Part shown: in pieces, positions 56,754 through 64,000 of the stretch | How positions within the stretch are numbered: position 1 is the stretch's first letter | Layout of the letters: every line of letters begins with the position of its first letter | Source: Cladophialophora immunda | Lineage: Eukaryota > Ascomycota > Eurotiomycetes > Chaetothyriales > Herpotrichiellaceae | DNA: 64,000 bases | Direction: 5' to 3' | NCBI RefSeq assembly: GCF_000835495.1 | Contig: NW_015622543.1 | Location: 3,770,619-3,834,618, forward strand | Translations under genes and position numbers: made by a program | Notes under the pieces: model-generated | Told to the model about the DNA's origin: nothing | Database searches by the model: none | What the model saw: only the letters and a program-made list of their open reading frames with translations

Positions 56754-57468
56754 GGCCTACCGGTGTCTACTTGCACGGAAACATAGTAGGTATCTGCGGA
56801 TGCGAATCCAAAGTCGATCAATCTGCGAGGGAACGCTTCCACCATAACAGCCGAGGTTAGATGAGAAGTCTTGGCGCTAAAAACGGACAAGGTAAATCGC
56901 CGCTTTTACACACAACCTCAACCTCCTACTCAGCTTTAACCCGCCTTCTCATCTTTCATTCACCCTGGGCAACTTACCTTCAATGTACCTTTAACTCATT
57001 CGTTATTCGTTGAGGGCCTACATCTTCCCTGTCACGGCTTGCCAAACTTTCTCTGGGATCGGCTACACCATCTTTGGAAGCACAGGGAGAGCAGGTTTCC
57101 TTCTTGATAACTATGGGTTTACCTCCTGTAGCTACCAGCTAGCAGTTGGCTCGCACTCTATGTCGCTATATCTGTCGGTGGCCCTCAGTACCCCCGTACA
57201 ATCAGACACAAAATGATGCCGCATGCCCGCCTCGAAATTACCACTCACTTCAATAAGCGTTGAGATCAGGATAACGCTACGGGAGCCGATCCGTGGCAGA
57301 CCGACACCTGACCCGGGCCGGAAGCTATGTCTACCTTTATTGATCCAGAGTCGAACTTTCAAGGCTCGGCTTGGGTAGATTAAGCTTATTTCGGTAGGAT
57401 ATCTCTTTCTTGTTTGTTACACAACTATTGCCCGATAAAGACCCTTGAACTGGAGGCAACCATACGCC
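56754..57468. other. intergenic, nothing assigned
   Basis: Divergent upstream region between the Pex8-like gene and the SDR remnant. Pyrimidine-rich stretch at 56905-57000. No exon recognised. Confidence 0.4.
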
Positions 57469-57863
57469 ATGGCGACAATGCAAGACCCCAGCGATTTCAA
57501 AATCACCGATCGCTTGAGCCTGATCAACAGAGATTTTCTGATTACCGGAGGAGGGCGCGGTATTGGCTTCGCATGCGCCAAAACAATCGCTCAGCTAGGT
57601 GGCGGTGTTGCCGTTATTGGTACCACTGCAGAACTGGTAGAAGAGTTTCATACCTTAAGCAAGCGGTACCGATTCAGAGGCTCGGATTACCAGAAGACCT
57701 GACCCTGCTTGTGTGCTATCTGTTGAGTGATGTGGCTTCGTTTATAACAGGCACCGCTATTTCGGTGACAGCTCAGCATTCTCCAACCTCCAGTGTTCAT
57801 TCACTGACCACAGTCAAGGTGGCTTGCACGCGGGCACCCTACGTATATACATACGGGGATTGA
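57469..57863 (+). pseudogene. SDR with large internal deletion
   Basis: The N-terminal third of an SDR (MATMQDPSDFKITDRLSLIN, with cofactor motif FLITGGGRGIGFACAK) runs to ELVEEFHTLSKRY near 57670. Immediately after, in a different frame, the family C-terminus appears (VPIQRLGLPEDLTLLVCYLLSD, then VASFITGTAISVT). About 170 residues, including the NAG motif, catalytic Ser and YxxxK, are missing with no room for an intron. The open frame then runs on to 57863 without similarity. A deletion of about 500 bases with a frame change explains it. The protein could not be catalytically active. Confidence 0.82.
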
Positions 57864-58302
57864 GTCCTATGTCTACCAGACTGCTTGGGTGTAGACTTCT
57901 CGCGGCTGGACCCAGGTTCCAGAATGGATGGCGATGCACCCTCGCACGGTACCTGTGTACTCGGCATTTCCTTCCAACATTGAAATCGTGACTGACAGTG
58001 TCTGGTGTTTGGAACCAAGTGTGCCAGCACCCCCACATGATTTTCAACCATCGGGCTTCAGTATATCCTATTGGAATGGCATCACACCGGACGATCCCGC
58101 TTCCGATACCTCGGGTTCCTTCCCGATGATGCGCCCCGAACTTCCACTGGGATTCCCCTTGCTCGGATCTTGTCCCGACTACATGCCACAGTCAATAAAA
58201 ATGAAACCGAATATTCCGCACGCCTGTGTAGAGCCACCAGAGTCGAACGAGACTGAAGATTCGGACTAAAAGCAACTCTTAAACTCTTCCGGCCTGTTCA
58301 CA
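57864..58302 (+). other. short unassigned open frame upstream of aldo-keto reductase
   Basis: An open frame at 57928-58269 (113 codons, Pro/Ser-rich, acidic end PESNETEDSD) sits 33 bases before the reductase start. It has no recognisable domain and no splice partners, so it may be leader sequence rather than a gene. Confidence 0.25.
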
Positions 58303-59307
58303 ATGTCTGTCGATGATAATCCCACCAAGAAACCCCGGGTCATACTCGGCCTCCTGACCTTTGGTCCACCTGGATCGGAATTCTATGGCTCGAGGATTAC
58401 ATCTCTAGACGATTTCAACGCGTGCCTCGATGACTACCAGGCGAATGGATACCGTGAAGTCGACACAGCGCGCCAGTACGTGAAAGGGCAACAGGAAGGC
58501 TTCACCAAAGCGGCCCAGTGGCGAGAGAGACAGCTGGTCCTCGCCACGAAATGCTACCCCGAACAGCCCGGCTGGCATAGGGAAGCCAAACTCAAGGAGA
58601 TCCTGGGGACGAGTCTAAGGAATCTCGGAACGGACCAGGTGGACATCTTCTATCTCCACGCGCCCGATCGATCCGTCCCTTATGAGGAAACGCTGCAGGC
58701 GTGTGATGATCTGTACCGAGCGGGGAAGTTCAAACAACTAGGGCTGAGCAATTACGCTGCCTGGGAGGTCGCCGAGATCTGGAACATCGCCAATCAGAAA
58801 GGTTTCGTCAAGCCCTCAGTGTACCAAGCCATGTACAACGCCATCACCCGGGCCATCGAGGACGAGTTGGTACCGTGCTGCCGGAAATATGGCATTGACA
58901 TCGTCGCCTACAACCCCCTGGCGGGCGGAGTCTTAAGTGGCAAGTACAAGAGCAAAACGGTGCCGGTCGATGGCCGCTTTGCCCAGACGGATCCGCGCAT
59001 CGGCGAGATGTACCGTGAGCGGTATTTCAAGGACACCAATTTCGAGGCGTTGAGCTTGATCGAGCCCGTGGCGGCCGCCCACCATCTGTCCCTGCTGGAG
59101 ATCGCCTTCCGGTGGCTCGTGCACCACAGCAAGCTGAAAGTCATCGACGACGGGCATGACGGAATCGTGATTGGAGTTAGCTCGCGCGATCAGCTCAGAT
59201 CGAATTTGGCCGACCTCGAGAAAGGCCCTTTGCCAGAGGCTGTGTTGGAGGTGCTGGACCGCGCATGGTTGATCACCAAAGCCACCTGTCCGCTCTACTG
59301 GAGGTGA
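58303..59307 (+). CDS. aldo-keto reductase (AKR7-like)
   Basis: NADPH-dependent aldo-keto reductase, 334 residues in a single exon. It resembles AKR7 aldehyde reductases of the aflatoxin-aldehyde-reductase group. Barrel motifs: GLLTFGPPGSEFYG at the N-terminus; catalytic Asp and Tyr in EVDTARQYVKG; Lys in LVLATKCYP; His in DIFYLHAPDRSVPYEETL. Further blocks are GLSNYAAWEVAEIW, YQAMYNAITRAIEDELVPCC and the cofactor-phosphate region IVIGVSSRDQLRSNL. Family members reduce dialdehydes and other small carbonyls. Cytosolic. No partner gene is evident, since the SDR next to it is broken. Confidence 0.92.
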   Translation: MSVDDNPTKKPRVILGLLTFGPPGSEFYGSRITSLDDFNACLDDYQANGYREVDTARQYVKGQQEGFTKAAQWRERQLVLATKCYPEQPGWHREAKLKEILGTSLRNLGTDQVDIFYLHAPDRSVPYEETLQACDDLYRAGKFKQLGLSNYAAWEVAEIWNIANQKGFVKPSVYQAMYNAITRAIEDELVPCCRKYGIDIVAYNPLAGGVLSGKYKSKTVPVDGRFAQTDPRIGEMYRERYFKDTNFEALSLIEPVAAAHHLSLLEIAFRWLVHHSKLKVIDDGHDGIVIGVSSRDQLRSNLADLEKGPLPEAVLEVLDRAWLITKATCPLYWR

Positions 59308-61187
59308 GAAAATTCCGGGGCAACGGGCCATGCAAGCACCCCAACATTGAATGGTATTCTCAACCACATGGCATCAAGTGCTCGCCGAGGGCTTCATGTC
59401 AAGAGTGTGTATATCTGGCACGTGCCCCAGACTCATACGTAGCAGCGAAGCCAATTGAAGAGACTGTCATATTGAACATCTGCCTTTCGCCATTATTGGA
59501 GAGAACCGAGAACAGCCACTATTTTGCACAATATCTTCGAGCGAATCAGTCTCTTGCAAAGCAATTCTTGAAGGATCATGCGTCAGAGGTGGAGGTGGAG
59601 AGCGACGTGCCTCCTTTCAACAAAGCAACAGGGAGGCCGCCTCGGTAATAGTTCATGGTGCATTATGATGTCCAAGGGGATCAGAACCAAACAATGCGGC
59701 CATTTGTCTAGGAAGCAGACAACTGCTTTCATTTTAGCTACGGCCACATGATCGGCTCTTCATCGCCCCGAAGGAGCCAGAATGTCGATCGCTTAAACAA
59801 ACAAGCCCTTTTTCGCTCCGGTGGAGCCTCATGCAGCAAGCCCTATCAGGCGATCAGACTTCTTGTATGGAGGCGAAGGACTCCATCGGCTTTGGCGGGC
59901 GGCATGCAAATTCAAACCTTGTTTCAGTTTCATCGGACCATCAGTGATACCATGGTGTAGTCAGTGGACTCGGTGCCTCCGACGAGGAGTTCTGAATAGG
60001 GCAGATGGCGGTTGCGCACGGCTTCGGTATCCAGAGGCAACACTAAGCGAACATCAGTGTGTCTTGCAGCTAATTTCCAGGAGATTCTAGAGTGCAAATT
60101 GTGAATCTGGGTCAGACATACCACGATCCGCTCTGCTTCAAACATGGCAAAGGTTCGTGGCATCACGTCTGAAGGCCTGAAGCTTGTCGTGGCTCGTCCA
60201 CCGGGCAAAAGTACGACTCACCCCGCATTGGTTGCTCCACCATCCCATCGTCTCCACATTCTCGATGATGGGCTGAAGGCGGGGGGAACACTAATGCAAC
60301 ATTGTTATTCACCTGGGTTTTCGCCATATACCAACCTCGTGATCCTTTGTTCTTCTACAAGTCGTCAGTTTCGAAGTTTCTCAAGGAGGGTTAAGAATGC
60401 CCACGTAAAGGTATAGCAAAGCCCATCAAGATCCAGACAGGCTCCTGCTGTGAGGACCACCTACTGCTGGACCAGCCCAAAGAGCAAATACAGCAAAGAT
60501 AGGTCACCTATCTAGGGAGGCTAACTGATCGAAGGCAGGACGGATCAGAGACTGGTGGAAGCCTCGCTTCATAGTCCTTAAGATGCTTTCTCTGAGTTTC
60601 TATACAGACGCAGTCGAAGGATGCACACGCACGGACGCTGTCTTTCCATCGATCCGGCTATCCCTCCAGCCTTCACACATACTTTCCAGTTCCCCCGTCA
60701 GGTGGTTAAATAGCCTGTCGTAGGTTCTCTCCGAAAAGCACAATGCCACATGGGATTGTGGAACGTGAACCTCGCTTAAAACTTTCAACGCGTGACTGGC
60801 TTCCAAGCAAGAAGTGACTGCAGGTTAGGTTACACTCTCTGGTGGTATTTCCCAAGGACCCAGATCGTTCTCTTCCTTTTCTATTGGGACACGGAGTGAC
60901 ACAATGCCCCATGTATGGCTCAACCGAAGGGGAGAGGCAGCAAGCAAGACAGAACAGGATCTTGAGACGTGCTGCGGTGGTGTGCTGCTCGGCACAGCTT
61001 CGAACGTGAGGCACAAACGTTCCACCACCACCGGAGCCTGGGTCGATCAGGAGTGTGTGGCACACTGGAACCGGATGCCATATATACAAGTTAGGTGGGT
61101 GAAAATTTAGAACCCAACTTCGCCTTTCCCTCGGGTCTTTGCTTTCTGTCTGTTTTCCCTCACATTGGCACATAGAAATCCAGAAAA
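59308..61187. other. intergenic, nothing firmly assigned
   Basis: Nearly 1.9 kb without a supported gene. A plus-strand frame at about 59430-59648 (PIEETVILNICLSPLLERTENSHY onward) looks protein-like. A minus-strand frame at 60208-59930 (FEAERIVVCLTQIHNLHSR onward) also looks protein-like. Neither has a domain I recognise or a complete exon structure; they may be gene remains. The promoter of the sugar transporter is at the right end. Confidence 0.35.
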
Positions 61188-62578
61188 ATGTCGTCGGATG
61201 GCGACAAGTCAAAAAGTGGGTTGCGCCAGGGGGATCAGGGCGATGTCCATCATTCCGACATCCTGGTCGAGGAGGCCAAGAGCGACTTGCACCAGGGCGA
61301 CAAAGCCGGCGTTGACCATTCCGAGGTCTTGGTCAACCCGGATCTCATGAGCGATGCGGTCGACGGCGAGGTCCGCGAACATGGAATGGGCATGTGGACG
61401 GCGGTCAAGCAGCACCCCTGGGCTTGTCTATATGCATTCGTCATGTGCTTCACCATTGTGAGTCCAATTCCTGCCATCCCTGATCTCCTCCCCCCCCCCC
61501 CNNNNNNNNNNNNNNNNNNNNNNNNNNNNNNNNNNNNNNNNNNNNNNNNNNNNNNNNNNNNNNNNNNNNNNNNNNNNNNNNNNNNNNNNNNNNNNNNNNN
61601 NCCCCCCCCAAAAAAAAGATAAAACTGATAGCTGATGCCCCCCACCAGGTCATGGAAGCGTTCGACATGTTTCTGAACGGTAACTTTGTCGCGCTTCCCG
61701 TCTTCCAAAGAAAGTACGGCGTCTTGTTGAAGGGAGATGACTATGCCATTCCAACCCGATGGCAGAGCGCCCTGTTCCAATCTGGTCAATGTGGTGCTTT
61801 CGTCGGCGTCTTCCTGGCTGGACCGGTCACCAACCGGCTCGGCTATCGCTGGACTACCATCTTGGCCCTGGTGCTGATGAATGCCACGATTTTCATTTCG
61901 TTCTTTGTGAGTACCACGCCGAACCCCTTACTGAGCTCTATCGCCTGACCGTGACCACTTTCTTAGGCCGAGTCACTCACAGTCCTCACGGTCGGACAAG
62001 CGTTGGAGGGCGTCCCTTGGGGTTTCTTCATCGCAAACTCCCCCGCCTACGCCAGTGAGATTGTCCCCCTCGTCCTTCGAGGTGCCTGCACGGCGAGTCT
62101 GCAGATGGCCTGGTCTGTCGGGCAAATCATCGTCGCCGCGGCCACGTATGGCTACAACAAGCGCAACGACCAGTGGGCCTGGCGAGTGCCTCTGGCGTTG
62201 CAGTGGATCTTCCCCGTGAGTGCCCTCCTGTTCAGATGCTTCGATCTGGCAAAGCTGACTCGTCCCAGACGCCCCTCTTGATTCTCATCTTCCTCGGGCC
62301 CGAATCTCCATGGTGGCTGGTTCGTCGTGGACGCAAGAAGGAAGCCCTTCGCTCCATCAAGCGTCTCGGCACCGAGTCCACGGAGCACGCTGAACAGACA
62401 CTCGCAATGATGGAACGAACCGTCGAGATCGAGCTGCGCCAGGGTGGTGCTCCCACGCTCCTCGACCTTTTCAAGGGCACCGATCTTCGACGGACGATCA
62501 TCATCTGCTTAATGTACGCCTCGCAGAATTTTGCAGGTAACCTGATTGCCAACCAGGCGACTTTCTTCTTCGAACGTA

Positions 62579-62656
<78 letters not shown>

Positions 62657-63281
62657 ACAGCTTTCAAAACATACACGGGCTGACTGCTCTGTTGATTTAG
62701 AGGCCGGGATCTCGACCGACAAGGCTTTCGAGCTCAATCTGATCAACTCGTGTCTCCAATTCTGCGCGAACGCGGGCTCTTGGTTCCTCACTGCCTGGTT
62801 CGGCCGCCGGACCATCTACCTCTGGGGCACGGCCACCAACATCACCCTGCTCTTTGTGCTGGGCATCTGCGCCTCCGTGGGCCAGAACAGCGCGACCAAC
62901 TACGCCCAGGCCGTGCTGGGCATCCTCATCTCCTTCGTCTTCGCCGGCTGCATGGGCCCGATCTCGTACACCATCATCGCCGAGACGTCCTCGGTGCGCC
63001 TGCGCGCGCTGAGCACCGGCGTCGGGCGCGCCGCGTACTACGTCGCCGAGATCCCCATGATCTACCTCGCCTCCAAGATGCTCAACCCGACCGGGTGGAA
63101 CCTCGCGGGCAAGTGCGGCTACGTCTGGGGGGGCACCGCGTGCGTCTGCTGGGTCATGGCCTTCTTCTTCCTTCCCGAGCTCAAGCACCGCTCGTACCGC
63201 GAGAGCGATATCTTGTTCAATCGCAGGATTCCCGCCCGGAAGTTCAAGGCGACCGTCATCGACGTCAAGGACAACGAATAA
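61188..63281 (+). CDS. MFS sugar transporter (SP family, alpha-glucoside permease-like)
   Basis: Plasma-membrane sugar:H+ symporter of 554 residues. Exons 61188-61457, 61649-61906, 61967-62215, 62269-62575 and 62701-63281. A hydrophilic N-terminus (about 75 residues) precedes helix 1. EAFDMFLNGNFVALPVFQRKYG, the GYRW helix 2-3 loop, VPWGFFIANSPAYASEIVPLVLRG and the sugar-porter signature FLGPESPWWLVRRGRKKEA are typical of maltose/alpha-glucoside permeases. The second half contains AETSSVRLRALSTGVGRAAYYV. Intron 1 contains a 100-N assembly gap, and intron 4 contains a long CT microsatellite. Both are outside coding sequence, and the exon sum stays in frame. Confidence 0.92.
61502..61601. other. 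assembly gap (100 N) in intron 1 of the sugar transporter
   Basis: Exactly 100 N bordered by C homopolymers (11 C on the left, 8 C then 9 A on the right). Splice sites on both sides are visible, so coding sequence is probably unaffected. Confidence 0.98.
62584..62652 (+). repeat. CT microsatellite in an intron
   Basis: About 34 uninterrupted CT units just after the donor at 62576 and ahead of the acceptor at 62700. It makes this intron unusually pyrimidine-rich and probably length-variable between strains. Confidence 0.95.
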
Positions 63282-63842
63282 AATCGGGCTTGGGGCGGTC
63301 GATGGGAAGAGAAGCGAGAACACTTTGCGAGCGTTCTCTGGGTATAATGGCGGTCAAGGAAGATTGCATTTCGGTTCAATTGTGACATGGACATTTGAAA
63401 GGGATGCTTGAGGACCGGGAGTCTGCAGTATATGGGTGGCATTGTTTCTACTTTCTAAGGAAAGAGAGCTGCGTAGGTATGAATTAAGAGTGTTCCTGGA
63501 ACACGAAGTGTCTGTATCGAAGTTGACTTCGAGCGAAAGCTTCATCAAGTCGAGTACCGTGCCACGGGTAGCCAGCTACGTATTAAGTAAGGCGTATACT
63601 CGCTAGATTCTCTAGAACGGAAAAACAAAACGTATTATTCAAGGTGCGTTCGACCCTTGGGGTTGAGGCTGTCGTCGATTCATGACATTCTCTTTGCCAA
63701 CCAAAGGAAACAAGTCGGAAGTTGTGGCACGTACAGCGTATTTCTGCGCTCTTTCTCACCAACAGTCCCAGCTCTTTCGAAGTGAACTGGAAGGAAATGT
63801 ATATCTGCCGACACAAGTCCAGGCAGTAGATTCTGAAATCCT
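63282..63842. other. intergenic between convergent genes
   Basis: About 560 bases between the 3' end of the sugar transporter and the 3' end of the minus-strand partial gene at the edge. No gene recognised. Confidence 0.4.
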
Positions 63843-64000
63843 TCAACCGACACTCGACGACTCCTCCATCTCGATATCACTGTCCTCCTCGGCATCAAAG
63901 TCATAGTCTTCGTCGAATTCGGGCCCTTCGGGGTCCTCAACCGGTGTAGGATGGTCTTCCGGCACCCATTCGGAGAGATCGGAGTAGTTTGACAGATTAT
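63843..64000 (-). CDS. acidic C-terminus of an unidentified protein (partial)
   Basis: The minus-strand frame is open from the window edge to a TGA at 63843-63845. It reads NLSNYSDLSEWVPEDHPTP, then a strongly acidic tail (EFDEDYDFDAEEDSDIEMEE) ending SSSVG. About 52 residues are visible. Acidic tails of this kind occur in nuclear and chromatin-associated proteins and in splicing and anaphase factors. The family cannot be named without the rest of the gene, which continues beyond 64000. Confidence 0.55.
   Translation of the reverse strand, partial: NLSNYSDLSEWVPEDHPTPVEDPEGPEFDEDYDFDAEEDSDIEMEESSSVG

Noticed and set aside
62501..62815. Minus-strand ORF with long Arg-Glu repeat
   Set aside because: It is the translation of the CT microsatellite in an intron of the sugar transporter.

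Overview
The window is fungal nuclear DNA. Genes are split by short introns of about 45-85 bases with GT...AG ends. Gene content (fungal phytochrome histidine kinase, DUF7708/NACHT STAND protein, fungal-specific transcription factors, UstYa-type oxidase, questin-oxidase-like protein, Pex8-like peroxin) points to a filamentous ascomycete, most likely Eurotiales (Aspergillus/Penicillium type). That is inference from gene families; no species marker was seen. Exon models were built by hand. For most multi-exon genes the summed exon lengths are a multiple of three and rejoin conserved family motifs.

Left part (1-9.2 kb): a STAND NTPase (DUF7708-NACHT), a cytochrome P450 remnant, and a fungal_trans regulator that carries an in-frame TGA and has no visible zinc cluster.

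Cluster A (9.8-31.6 kb): three P450s, a PHBH-type FAD monooxygenase, an alpha/beta hydrolase, a type-B carboxylesterase, a C2H2/fungal_trans regulator, two short-chain dehydrogenases and an MFS exporter/importer. No polyketide synthase, peptide synthetase or terpene cyclase is present, so this is either a tailoring/catabolic cluster or the oxidative arm of a pathway whose scaffold is made elsewhere. A decayed enoyl-reductase-like gene follows at 32.5-33.7 kb.

Cluster B (34.6-43 kb) is the most notable part. A small secreted precursor (34618-35012, minus strand) has a signal peptide and five near-identical 14-residue units separated by Lys-Arg Kex2 sites. A UstYa-family (DUF3328) oxidase with two HxxHC motifs starts 1.8 kb away in the opposite direction (36794-37854). 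Together they have the architecture of a fungal ribosomal peptide (dikaritin-type RiPP) locus. The repeated core, with invariant GS/AR-x-TADWLE-like sequence, lacks tyrosine and contains tryptophan, unlike classical dikaritin cores. An APC amino-acid permease and an HSL-type esterase lie beyond.

Right part (43.7-64 kb): the phytochrome fphA, a frameshifted malate/L-lactate dehydrogenase pseudogene, a questin-oxidase-like DUF4243 gene, a Myb/SANT-like nuclear protein, a Pex8-like peroxin, an SDR with a large internal deletion, an aldo-keto reductase, an SP-family sugar transporter and the acidic C-terminus of a gene running off the edge. Two 100-N assembly gaps are flanked by G or C homopolymers (38060-38159 and 61502-61601). 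At least five broken genes suggest a fast-changing accessory region interleaved with conserved genes.
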